DNA of 64,000 nt from Phycisphaerales bacterium (GTDB taxonomy: Bacteria > Planctomycetota > Phycisphaerae > Phycisphaerales > UBA1924), in the NCBI GenBank assembly GCA_029260515.1, contig JAJDDC010000063.1, positions 62,001-126,000 on the forward strand. The letters run 5' to 3'. This document shows positions 26,935 to 34,622 of the stretch, one piece after another. The translations under genes and the position numbers were made by a program. Position 1 is the first letter of the stretch. Every line of letters begins with the position of its first letter. Under the pieces are notes generated by a model. The model had not been told where the DNA came from. It made no database searches and saw only the letters and a list, made by a program, of their open reading frames with translations.

Positions 26935-27875
26935 GCAGACATCGTAGTGGTGGCACGCAGACGCTCGACGAGCATCTCGACCTTCGTCGCGAGCGTCTGC
27001 CCGGGCTCGAGCACGCGCACGCCCGTCCCCTTCCAGCCGCGCTCGCGGAGGTTGAACCCGTCGTTGACCATGCTCGTGGGCTCGACACAGAACCAGGGCG
27101 CCGCGCCCCCGTCGTTCTCCTGGGGTGTGAAGACAACCAGGTGTCCGAGGTTGTCCGAGCAGCGCAGCGTCATGCGGGCGCCGCTGGCGGGCCACTCGAT
27201 CACGGCTTCGCCCGCGAAGCCCGCGAACACGTCGTCGAGCCCGGGGTCGCCCAGGGGCCCGCCCTCGCGCAGCGCCGCGCACGCGGCGTCGTCCCCCGCG
27301 TCCCCGACCGGGACGCACGCCTCGCACGGATACCGCCCGCTCACGTGCGCCCGCACGCGGATCTCGTCGTCCGCCCACAGGCGTCTGGCGAAGAACGGGT
27401 GGAGCCCGGCGCCGGCGGGCATCGGAGCCCGGTCCAGGTTCGACACCGACAGCTCGACAGCCAGCCCGCCAGGCGAGAGCTCGTACCGCGCCACGCATCC
27501 GAACGCCCAGGGGAAGTTGACACCCGCGTGCGCCCGCGAATCGAACGCCAGGCGTGCGTGCACCGGCGTCCGGTCCGTGACCCGCCAGGGGCGCCCGCGG
27601 ACGTCGCCGTGGATCGCCGAGCCGTCGGGGAAGTCGGCCCGCAGCGTGTGGCGGGCGCCGTCGAACGCGAAGCTCGCGTCCGCGATGCGGTTTGTCCACG
27701 GCGCCATCAGGTACATCGCCATGTCGAACGCGCCTGCAGCGCCCACTGGCGCCCGGCGCATCAGGGGCGTCGGGCCCGCCCCGGGCCCGGAGAGCGAGAA
27801 GTCCGCGAGCCCGGCGCCCAGCGCGGAATCGATCGTCGCGGACAGGTCGCCGGCTTCGAGAACCAGTCGTGGCAT
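26931..27875 (-). CDS. Aldose 1-epimerase (galactose mutarotase-like)
   Basis: A 314-residue protein of the galactose mutarotase-like fold, which interconverts alpha and beta anomers of free sugars. The ATG at 27875 was preferred over a TTG at 27905. Key elements: APWTNRI near residue 70, AGLHPFFARR with the catalytic His near residue 165, and FCVEPTSMVNDGFN with the catalytic Glu near residue 275. It is coupled to the EVE gene downstream. Sugar specificity is not evident. Confidence 0.88.
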   Translation of the reverse strand: MPRLVLEAGDLSATIDSALGAGLADFSLSGPGAGPTPLMRRAPVGAAGAFDMAMYLMAPWTNRIADASFAFDGARHTLRADFPDGSAIHGDVRGRPWRVTDRTPVHARLAFDSRAHAGVNFPWAFGCVARYELSPGGLAVELSVSNLDRAPMPAGAGLHPFFARRLWADDEIRVRAHVSGRYPCEACVPVGDAGDDAACAALREGGPLGDPGLDDVFAGFAGEAVIEWPASGARMTLRCSDNLGHLVVFTPQENDGGAAPWFCVEPTSMVNDGFNLRERGWKGTGVRVLEPGQTLATKVEMLVERLRATTTMSA

Positions 27876-27910
27876 CGGGCCAAGCCTAGCGGGGCATACG
27901 CGCAAGAAAA

Positions 27911-27934
27911 CGCCGCCCCGGGTTCGGGGCGGCG
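27911..27934 (-). terminator. Intrinsic terminator of the Cys/Met-rich protein gene
   Basis: A perfect 10-bp stem, CGCCGCCCCG/CGGGGCGGCG with loop GGTT. On the minus strand it is followed by TTTTCTTGCG, as expected for the gene that ends at 27966. Confidence 0.85.
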
Positions 27935-27965
27935 CTGTGATTATCTCAGAAACGGTTCCGGGCTC

Positions 27966-28421
27966 TCAGCCGCCCGCGTTCTCAGTCGCGGGCGCCTCGT
28001 CGGCGGCCATCGCCTTGCAGCAGGCCTCGCCCTTCTCGCAGTTCTCGGCGGTCTTGTCGCACGCCGCGGCCATCTCCTCGGTGCACCCGGAAGCCATCTC
28101 GCCGGCGCACTCGGATGCCATGCTCATGTCGCAGGCCTTGTCCATCCCGTCGCAGGCCTTCTCGCCCTCGCAGGCGCCCTCGCCGGCGTTGGCGGCAAGG
28201 ACGATCTCGGCCGCGTCAGCCTCGCCCGCCATGCAGCAGGCGTCCTTGGACGCGGCAGCGTTCTGATCGAGGGAGACGGGCAGCGTCGCCGAGCCGGCGT
28301 CGGCCGTCTCCTCCGAAGCGCACGTCCCGAGGGGACACCCGGTCGTCGCCAGGTTGAACACGCCCAGGCCCAGGGCCCCGGCGACCGCGATACCAACGAT
28401 GCCCGCAGCAAGACTCTTCAT
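27966..28421 (-). CDS. Small secreted Cys/Met-rich protein of unknown function
   Basis: A 151-residue protein whose start is set by AAGGAGTTTGTG before the ATG. The N-terminus (MKSLAAGIVGIAVAGALGLG) is a signal peptide or membrane anchor. The mature part is rich in Cys, Ala, Glu and Met. In the last 75 residues Cys recur every 5-7 residues, e.g. ACEGEKACDGMDKACDMSM, then ECAGEMASGC and CEKGEACC. No family is recognised. The pattern suggests a disulfide-rich or metal-binding (possibly copper) periplasmic protein. It has its own terminator, and a recurring upstream motif lies 104 bases before the start. Confidence 0.75.
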   Translation of the reverse strand: MKSLAAGIVGIAVAGALGLGVFNLATTGCPLGTCASEETADAGSATLPVSLDQNAAASKDACCMAGEADAAEIVLAANAGEGACEGEKACDGMDKACDMSMASECAGEMASGCTEEMAAACDKTAENCEKGEACCKAMAADEAPATENAGG

Positions 28422-28707
28422 CACAAACTCCTTGAATGCCCGCTTGCGGGCGGTCTCCCCGGTATCCACACCGGCCCGGGATCTGTCCACAACCATACCC
28501 GACCGTTTAGGTCCGAAACACCCCTGTCAACACGCCTATTTCGTCCAAAGCCGCCCCGGGCCTGTTCTTGTGCCCCGATCCGGCCTTCGGGGCTCCATAT
28601 CGGGCGGCCCAGCGTTCAGTCGCCCCCGATCGTGGTCGATAGGCGTCCTGAGATCGTGCCGAGCCCCGGTGGTGTCGGCGTCGTCTCGACGGACGGGAGT
28701 TGTTCGG
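28422..28707. promoter_or_regulatory. Divergent regulatory region with conserved motif copies
   Basis: 286 bases between the Cys/Met-rich gene (minus) and the coiled-coil gene (plus). It contains copy B of the shared motif (28525-28549, minus) and a partial plus-strand copy at 28633-28646 (TGGTCGATAGGCGT) facing the coiled-coil gene. It also shares short stretches with the region before the Wza-like gene (e.g. GTTCTTG-nn-CCCCGAT). Confidence 0.45.
28525..28549 (-). promoter_or_regulatory. Conserved upstream motif, copy B
   Basis: Minus strand: TTTGGACG then AAATAGGCGTGTTGACA, 104 bases upstream of the Cys/Met-rich gene. It aligns without gaps to copy A and, with a 5-base insertion, to copy C at 32519. 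Confidence 0.4.
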
Positions 28708-30768
28708 ATGTCCACCCCGGAGCGTGAGGGAAACCAGCCCGCCGCAGACCGTGGCGAGTCCGCGCCCGCGCCCCCCGCCCCGCAGCAGCGCGGCGAACAG
28801 ATCATCGACGTCATCTCTGGCGTGCAGTCGCAGCTCGAGGCCCTCCGCAACGCGCACGCCGAGCGACAGAAGGCCCTGGCCGCCCTGGCCGCCCAGCGAC
28901 AGCAGATCGAGGAGGGGCAGCGCGACCTCGAGCGTCGGCGCCAGGAGATCGAGAGCGCCAGGGGCGAGCTCGACAACGGCTCGGAGCGCCTCAGGGCGAT
29001 CGAGCACGAGCTGAGCGCGCGCAAGACACAGCTCGACGAGCGCGAGGCGCGGATCGAGCACGCGGCGGGCCACGTCGCCGAGTACGAGAAGTCACTGGCG
29101 ACGCGGACCGAGCAGCTCGAGGAGCAGGCCCAGCAGGCCGCCCGGGTCCGGGGCGAGCTCGAGCAAGTCCGCAAGGTCTCCGTCGAGCGGCGCGACCAGA
29201 TCGAGGCGCTGGAGGCCCGCCTGGGCGAGCTCGAGAAGGGCGGCCCGGACGCGAGCGAACGCCTCGCGCGAGCGACGGCGAAGATCGAGGCGCTCAACGC
29301 ACGTGCCCAGGACGCCGAGGCGGGTGTCGCGGCACGCGACAAGAAGATCCAGGAACTGCAGCGCACCGTCCGCGACGGGGCGGAGGCCTCGCCCGAGGCC
29401 GAGCGGCAGAAGACGGAACAACGCCGGCTGCGCGCGCAGATCGTCGAGGCCGACAAGCGAGCCAAGCAGGCCGATGAGCGTGCCGGTGCGCTCCAGGCCG
29501 AGCTCGATGCGCGGACAAGCGAGCTCGAGTCCCGAGCCGCCGAACTCGAGGCCAGGACGAAGGAGCTGGGCGAGTCGCGTGCGCAGCAGGTCGAGGTCGG
29601 CAAGCTGACGCAGACGCTCGAGGCGGCCCGCAAGGCGCTGGGCGAGCGGAAGAACGAGATCGATGGCCTGCGCAAGAAGCTGGAGGAGGCCGAGGCCGAG
29701 GCCGCCGAGAACCTGAAGAAGGGAAAGGGCGTCAAGCTCGAGGCGGCAAGGCAGGAGATCGAATCGCTGCAGTCGGATCTGCGAGGGCTGCGGGAGAACG
29801 CGGCCGCCAGCGCCGACGAGGCGCTCCGCGCAGAGGTCGAATCGCTCCGCGCCGAGCTGGACACGGCACACAACTCACAGGCGGAGCTGTCGGGCGTGCC
29901 CGTGGACACAGCGGTACGCCGCCGGCGTCTGCAGCAACAGAAGTCGATCCTCCGCGAGCAGACACTCAAGCTCCGCCGTGCCAGCGAGGCCGTCCGCCAG
30001 CGTCACGACCAGTGCGAGAAGATCCTGTCCAAGCGGGCGCAGCTGGCCGAGGCGCACCAGGCGATCGCAGAAAAGCAGGCCAAGATCGCCAACGTCAAGG
30101 CCCGCTCGGGCGCGATGTGGTTGACGCTGGGCCTGGTCACGCTGACAACGATGCTCGGGGGCCTGAGCTGGCTGGTCGCGGGGCAGGTCTCGCCCGGCGA
30201 GTACGCGGCCCGGGCCGTGATCATCGCCGACGGCGGCGCCCGCGAGCTGACCGACGAGGACCTGGCCGCCTGGCAGATCTACCACGAGAACCTGACGCGG
30301 GACCCCCGCCTGCTCGAGAACGTCTCGGACCGCTTGGAACGCCGGGGCTTCCGCGACCTCAAGGAGGTCGCCGCCATCGGGCGGCTGGTGAGCGAGAAGC
30401 TCGACACTGTCTCGCCCCGCCCGGGGCGCCTGGACTTCGAGCTCCGCGACCAGGGCGCGGGGCGGACGCAGCGTGTGCTCGACACGTACGTCGTCGCGCT
30501 GGCCAGCGTCGCGAACCAGAACCGTGTGCGGCGGGCCGACGGGGCGACCACCCGCGTCGAGACAGCCGCCCAGATCATCCCCGATCCGCTCGACGAGACG
30601 CGTGTCGTGACAGCGGGCGGGATCTTCGGCGGGAGCATGTTCCTCACGCTCGTCGTCGGGGTCGGCGCCTGGCGGAGGATGGCCCGGGCCAAGGAACGCT
30701 TCGAGCGCGACCACCGCGTGGGCGTGATCGAGGACGAGTCGCAGTGGGTCGTCCCGGGCGACGCCTGA
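28708..30768 (+). CDS. Coiled-coil inner-membrane protein with Wzz-like C-terminal region
   Basis: A 686-residue protein, start at 28708 with GGGAG 8 bases upstream. Residues about 30-450 are an almost unbroken, highly charged coiled coil with heptad Glu/Arg/Leu patterns. A first membrane helix (470-492, MWLTLGLVTLTTMLGGLSWL) is followed by a soluble, probably periplasmic, segment of about 140 residues and a second helix (about 634-655). Two helices around a periplasmic segment, with text like RDPRLLENVSDRLERRGF, resemble polysaccharide chain-length (Wzz) proteins, but the cytoplasmic coil replaces a kinase domain. The Wzz link is inference; otherwise the gene is unrecognised. Confidence 0.8.
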   Translation: MSTPEREGNQPAADRGESAPAPPAPQQRGEQIIDVISGVQSQLEALRNAHAERQKALAALAAQRQQIEEGQRDLERRRQEIESARGELDNGSERLRAIEHELSARKTQLDEREARIEHAAGHVAEYEKSLATRTEQLEEQAQQAARVRGELEQVRKVSVERRDQIEALEARLGELEKGGPDASERLARATAKIEALNARAQDAEAGVAARDKKIQELQRTVRDGAEASPEAERQKTEQRRLRAQIVEADKRAKQADERAGALQAELDARTSELESRAAELEARTKELGESRAQQVEVGKLTQTLEAARKALGERKNEIDGLRKKLEEAEAEAAENLKKGKGVKLEAARQEIESLQSDLRGLRENAAASADEALRAEVESLRAELDTAHNSQAELSGVPVDTAVRRRRLQQQKSILREQTLKLRRASEAVRQRHDQCEKILSKRAQLAEAHQAIAEKQAKIANVKARSGAMWLTLGLVTLTTMLGGLSWLVAGQVSPGEYAARAVIIADGGARELTDEDLAAWQIYHENLTRDPRLLENVSDRLERRGFRDLKEVAAIGRLVSEKLDTVSPRPGRLDFELRDQGAGRTQRVLDTYVVALASVANQNRVRRADGATTRVETAAQIIPDPLDETRVVTAGGIFGGSMFLTLVVGVGAWRRMARAKERFERDHRVGVIEDESQWVVPGDA

Positions 30769-30819
30769 ATCCAGTATTACCAGCGGCGTTCGGCCGCACG
30801 CGACCGCGCGTGGCGACAC

Positions 30820-30850
30820 GAAACAAACAGGCGGGCCGCACGGGCCCGCC
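30820..30850 (-). terminator. Intrinsic terminator of the sigma/anti-sigma operon
   Basis: An 8-bp stem, GGCGGGCC/GGCCCGCC with a 5-base loop (30830-30850). On the minus strand it is followed by TGTTTGTTTCG, downstream of the anti-sigma gene that ends at 30908. Confidence 0.7.
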
Positions 30851-30907
30851 CTGGTGGTCACCTATGCCGGGTTTCTCGATGGGGGCGCGGCCCCCGGGGC
30901 GGCGTGC

Positions 30908-31708
30908 TCAGGTGGTGCTCTGCATCTGGCGGAGCACGAGCTGGTCGGGCCCGTCGGACGAGACGCGGGTGATGCCGAGGCGCCCGTCGCGGACCTGATC
31001 GAGCGGGGTGTCGATCGTGCCGAAGCGTCCGTCGGACCGGAATGTGGCGATCTGGCCGACGACCTTGTCGCGGTCGTCGAGAACGACCAGGCGGTAGTCG
31101 CCCGCGTCCTGGGCGCCGACGTTGAGGTGGTAGAGGCGGGCGACGTTCCAGTCGGGATTGATGACAAGCGAGGCGCTGGCCTGCGAGTCGGCCGCCCCGA
31201 CGGGCAGCATGTGCACGATCTGCGTGCTCGGGTCGAGCAGGATGTCGTGCGCGTACTCGGCGCCCATGCGGTTGTGCAGCTGGGCGAGCTGCTGCTGGTT
31301 GTCGAGCGTGTCGAAGTCCATCTGGATCTGCGTGATCGAGACGCCCAGGATGGCGACGATCACCGCCATCGCGATCGCCGACGAACGCCAGACCCAGCTC
31401 ACGCGCGGGCCGCGCGTCAGACGCGGGGCGACACGCCCGGGGGCGTGGCGGACGACCGCCGGGGGCGCCGGGTGGGCGCCCATCGCCTCGCGTACCGCCT
31501 CGAGGACACGCTCGCGGAGCGTGTCGTTTGGCTCGACGTCCGGGAGAAGGTCCGTCAGGTCCGTGAGGCGCGACTGCTCGAGGCGCACCTGGTCGCGGAT
31601 CGACGCGGGCGCCCGCAAGAACTCGCGTTCGAAGCGTTCGCTCTCCTCGGGCTCAAGGAGGCCGAGCGAATCAAGGATGGTCAACTCGAGAAGTTCGCGC
31701 GTACTCAT
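30908..31708 (-). CDS. Anti-sigma factor (RskA-like)
   Basis: A 266-residue single-pass membrane protein. The N-terminal 75 residues are an acidic helical zinc-less anti-sigma-type domain (LDSLGLLEPEESERFEREF). A helix at 109-127 crosses the membrane, and the C-terminal 135 residues form a periplasmic RskA-type sensor domain (SASLVINPDWNVARLYHLN). Its ATG overlaps the stop of the ECF sigma gene (ATGA). It presumably holds that sigma factor inactive until regulated proteolysis; the signal is unknown. Confidence 0.85.
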   Translation of the reverse strand: MSTRELLELTILDSLGLLEPEESERFEREFLRAPASIRDQVRLEQSRLTDLTDLLPDVEPNDTLRERVLEAVREAMGAHPAPPAVVRHAPGRVAPRLTRGPRVSWVWRSSAIAMAVIVAILGVSITQIQMDFDTLDNQQQLAQLHNRMGAEYAHDILLDPSTQIVHMLPVGAADSQASASLVINPDWNVARLYHLNVGAQDAGDYRLVVLDDRDKVVGQIATFRSDGRFGTIDTPLDQVRDGRLGITRVSSDGPDQLVLRQMQSTT

Positions 31709-32382
31709 GCCGTCATTTCCTCGCTCGTACGTTCACGCAGTCTGACAAGCGCCCTGCTCAACGCGGACTTGATCGTCCCCAGGGGCGTGTTGAGCTCTTC
31801 GCCGATCTGCCGCAGCGTCTGCCCGCCCAGGTAGGCCCGGGTGACGACCGTGCGTTGCAGCTCGGGGAGCGCATCGATTTTCTTCATGAGGCTCTGGAAG
31901 CTCTCGTCGCGTTCGAGGTGGGCTCCCTGGCGGTCCGGAGCGGTCCCCGACGACACGCCCGAGGCGGCCGAGGGGTCGAACTCGTCGAGACTGCCCGTGC
32001 GGATCCGGGCTCGCCGACGCCGCAACTTGTCCACAAGGTGCCGTCGCGAGATCAGCATCACCCAAGTCACCAACGCCGCCCGTGTGGGGTCGTAGCGGCC
32101 CGCGGTCCGCCAGAGGCGGACGAATATCTCCTGGACCGCGTCCTCGGCCTCGGCCCGGCTGGGCATGGCCTGAAACGCCATGCGGTACACCAACGACCCG
32201 AACCGGTCGTACAGCTCCGTGACGGCGGTTTCCTGGTTGGCTGCGATCCGCTGCATCAGGTCCAGATCGATTTCCTTCTGACGGGACATGCCCTCGGCGC
32301 CGGTCGCCTTGACGCGCTCCGCCCCGCTCCCTGCCCCCGGGCCGCTGCTGGGCTTGCCCGGATCTCGGTCGCGGTCGCTCAT
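31705..32382 (-). CDS. ECF-type RNA polymerase sigma factor
   Basis: A 225-residue sigma-70 family protein, start at 32382 with GGTGAG upstream. A Gly/Ser/Pro-rich N-terminal 35 residues precedes region 2 (about 45-115: LYDRFGSLVYRMAFQ, EAEDAVQEIFVRLWR, WVMLISRRHLVDKLRRRRAR) and region 4 (about 165-220: LPELQRTVVTRAYLGGQTLR, then NTPLGTIKSALSRALVRLRE, the -35-binding helix-turn-helix). It is paired with the overlapping anti-sigma gene. It may control its own operon and nearby envelope genes. Confidence 0.95.
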   Translation of the reverse strand: MSDRDRDPGKPSSGPGAGSGAERVKATGAEGMSRQKEIDLDLMQRIAANQETAVTELYDRFGSLVYRMAFQAMPSRAEAEDAVQEIFVRLWRTAGRYDPTRAALVTWVMLISRRHLVDKLRRRRARIRTGSLDEFDPSAASGVSSGTAPDRQGAHLERDESFQSLMKKIDALPELQRTVVTRAYLGGQTLRQIGEELNTPLGTIKSALSRALVRLRERTSEEMTA

Positions 32383-32679
32383 GTTCTCACCCACGGATTC
32401 GGGCGGGTCACATCCCGCCTGAGGCGTGCCAGAGACCCCCGGCCGCCACCCAGTCATACGCATCAGCACCACACGGGATGCCCGTCTCCGCTCGGAATTT
32501 ACAGGCTTCTTGTGCACATTTGGCCGGTTTTTGATAGGCGTATTTGCCGGCGCGTGAATAAACTGGGGCATCTCGACCATTTCTTGGACGAGAACATGCT
32601 CGGTCTTGTGCCATCGGGGCCGGTCGAATACCCTCATGGTGTCGTGAGGCGGCCAAGCCGGTCGCCTGGGGAGATCCAC
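32383..32679. promoter_or_regulatory. Divergent region between ECF sigma and pseudopilin genes
   Basis: 297 bases without a gene. It is visibly AT-richer than its surroundings between about 32497 and 32575. It holds motif copy C (32519-32546, plus) 134 bases before the pseudopilin start. No clear -35/-10 pair is visible for the sigma gene. Confidence 0.45.
32519..32546 (+). promoter_or_regulatory. Conserved upstream motif, copy C
   Basis: TTTGGCCG, a 5-base T-rich insertion, then GATAGGCGTATTTG. It matches copies A and B in both half-elements (TTTGG and ATAGG-S-GT) and faces the downstream gene in the same way. Confidence 0.4.
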
Positions 32680-33474
32680 GTGGCGGGATCTGGGGGTCTC
32701 AGTTTGTACCCGGTCGATCACGGCTATCGCCGACGCGCGGCTCGGGGCTTCAGCCTCGTGGATGTGCTGGTCTCGATCGGCGTTATCGCGGTCCTGATCG
32801 CCCTGCTCATGCCCTCGCTGGGCAAGGTCCGCGAGACGGCCCGCCAGGCCGTCTGCGGCTCAAACCTCCGCCAGGTCGGTATCGGCGTCAATCTTTTCGC
32901 CGACCGCCACGACGGGAAGCTCCCGTCGAGCGTCTTCCTCGATCGCAACAGCACCTACCGGCGCCACATCCCAGACGCCGCGGCCCAGCGGTACACCGTC
33001 CTCATCCATATGCGGACGATCAACTACCTCGGCGCCGCCACCTCCGGCCTCTGGGACGGGCTGGGCAAGCTCTACGAGGAATCAATCCCGCCGGCTGGCG
33101 CGATCTTCTACTGCCCGTCGCATAAGGGCGAGCACACATTCAACAAGTACGCCATCCCCATCGCTGATTCCAGCGGCGATATCTTCATGAACTACCAGTA
33201 CCGCGGCCAGGGCCCGTACGGCGGCATGCGGCTGTTCCAGATCGATTCGGGCGCCGCCCTCGTCGCCGACGCGATGGCCGGCGAAGAGTTCTTCAACCAC
33301 GAATCCGGCTTCAACGTCCTCCGTATCGACAACTCCGTCGGCTGGTTCGCCGACAATGGCGGCGCGGTCGCCCAGCGGCTTGCGGCGACGAGTTTCGGAG
33401 ACGAGGACGACTCGATCCCTGACGTCTGGCAGCTCTTCGATCGCAACGGGTCCTCCCCCCAGTCCGGCGACTGA
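32680..33474 (+). CDS. Type II secretion/pilin-like protein with prepilin N-terminus
   Basis: A 264-residue protein. A GTG start at 32680 (GGGGAG upstream) gives a 23-residue basic leader followed by the prepilin peptidase site G23-FSLVD and a hydrophobic helix (VLVSIGVIAVLIALLMPSLG). The residue five after the cleavage site is Asp28 rather than the usual Glu. The rest is a secreted domain with VCGSNLRQVGIGVNLFA and CPSH, typical of the large planctomycete pseudopilin-like families. The role is unknown; such proteins are numerous in planctomycetes and may form surface fibres or belong to type II secretion. Confidence 0.85.
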   Translation: MAGSGGLSLYPVDHGYRRRAARGFSLVDVLVSIGVIAVLIALLMPSLGKVRETARQAVCGSNLRQVGIGVNLFADRHDGKLPSSVFLDRNSTYRRHIPDAAAQRYTVLIHMRTINYLGAATSGLWDGLGKLYEESIPPAGAIFYCPSHKGEHTFNKYAIPIADSSGDIFMNYQYRGQGPYGGMRLFQIDSGAALVADAMAGEEFFNHESGFNVLRIDNSVGWFADNGGAVAQRLAATSFGDEDDSIPDVWQLFDRNGSSPQSGD

Positions 33475-33511
33475 ACGCGATCCGCTCCGACCCATCTCCC
33501 TACAGTCGGGC

Positions 33512-34594
33512 ATGAACAACGCATGTAGCGTGTGCGCGTCCGCCCGGCGCCCACGGTGGCGATCGGCGGTGCTGGCCACGCTCACGCTGGCCTCGGGCAT
33601 AGCCCACGCACAGCTCGAACCCGAGCGTCTCTACTACGGCAAAGACCGCCCCGCCCCGATGGTCGTCTCTGTCCCCGACGGGTTCGTCGGCGAGATCCGC
33701 ATCGCGCTTTTCGAGGGTGGGGGCGGGACGCCGATCGACTCGGCTCCGGCCGCCGGGGGGCGCGTCGATCTGGCGGCTTTGTTCCCGTCGCTCTGGTCGC
33801 AGGACCAGCCTCGCGTGATATATGCCCAGCTCGAGCTCGACGGCGCGCAGACGGGCGCCCCGGTCGTGCTCCAGCCCCTGCTCACGCCCAACACTGCTTC
33901 CAACGTGTCGAAGCAGAACCCGCTGCAGCCGACGTTCGGGAAGGGCATGGTGATCTTCGAGGACGACCGGCTCGCGATGGCCGCCCGTTCTGGCCTGGCG
34001 CAGAACGCCCAGCGCGCGGTCACGTTCTCCGGCGTCCGCGCGTACGTCGATCAGCACGTGGTCTTCGAGACGACCGCCGGCGAGATCATCTTCCGCCTGC
34101 GCCCGGACGCGGCGCCGAACACCGCGTTCAACTTCCTGCACCTGGTTCGGGGCGGGTTCTACACGGACATCATCTTCCACCGTGTCGTCGGCGAGCTGCC
34201 CGACGGGGCGCCCTTTGTCATCCAATGCGGCGACCCTTCGGGCACGGGCTCGGGCGGGCCCGGGTACTTCGTTGACCTTGAGGAGTCCACGCTGGCCCAC
34301 GATTTCGGCGTGCTCTCGATGGCACGCTCCAACGACCCGAACACCAACGGCTCGCAGGTGTTCGTCTGCCTGAGCCGCGCCGGCACCGCGCGGCTCGACG
34401 GGCTCTATACCGCCTTCGCCCAGGCGGTTTCGGGCGCCGAGGTGATCGCCCGGATCGCCCGCGTCGAGACGGGCGAGGGCGACCGCCCGGTGGACCCGCC
34501 CGTGATCCGGGCCGCGCGTGCGATCGACGCGCCGCCGATCGGTCGGCGGCCCGAGCCGGTCACGACGCCAGCGGAGGCGCCGATCGAGCGGTAG
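33512..34594 (+). CDS. Secreted cyclophilin-type peptidyl-prolyl isomerase
   Basis: A 360-residue protein with a signal peptide (cleavage near SGIAHAQ, residue 33). The N-terminal half (35-170) is a beta-rich domain without a recognised family. The cyclophilin domain spans about 185-330: VVFETTAGEIIFRLRPDAAP, NTAFNFLHLVRGGFYTDIIF, FHRVVG, FVIQCGDPSGTG and the NGSQVFVCLS strand. Cyclophilins speed proline isomerisation during folding, here in the periplasm. The C-terminal 40 residues are Pro/Arg-rich and disordered. It follows the pseudopilin gene by 37 bases. Confidence 0.9.
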   Translation: MNNACSVCASARRPRWRSAVLATLTLASGIAHAQLEPERLYYGKDRPAPMVVSVPDGFVGEIRIALFEGGGGTPIDSAPAAGGRVDLAALFPSLWSQDQPRVIYAQLELDGAQTGAPVVLQPLLTPNTASNVSKQNPLQPTFGKGMVIFEDDRLAMAARSGLAQNAQRAVTFSGVRAYVDQHVVFETTAGEIIFRLRPDAAPNTAFNFLHLVRGGFYTDIIFHRVVGELPDGAPFVIQCGDPSGTGSGGPGYFVDLEESTLAHDFGVLSMARSNDPNTNGSQVFVCLSRAGTARLDGLYTAFAQAVSGAEVIARIARVETGEGDRPVDPPVIRAARAIDAPPIGRRPEPVTTPAEAPIER

Positions 34595-34622
34595 CGGGGG
34601 TGGGGGGCGCGGGGGTTGTGCT

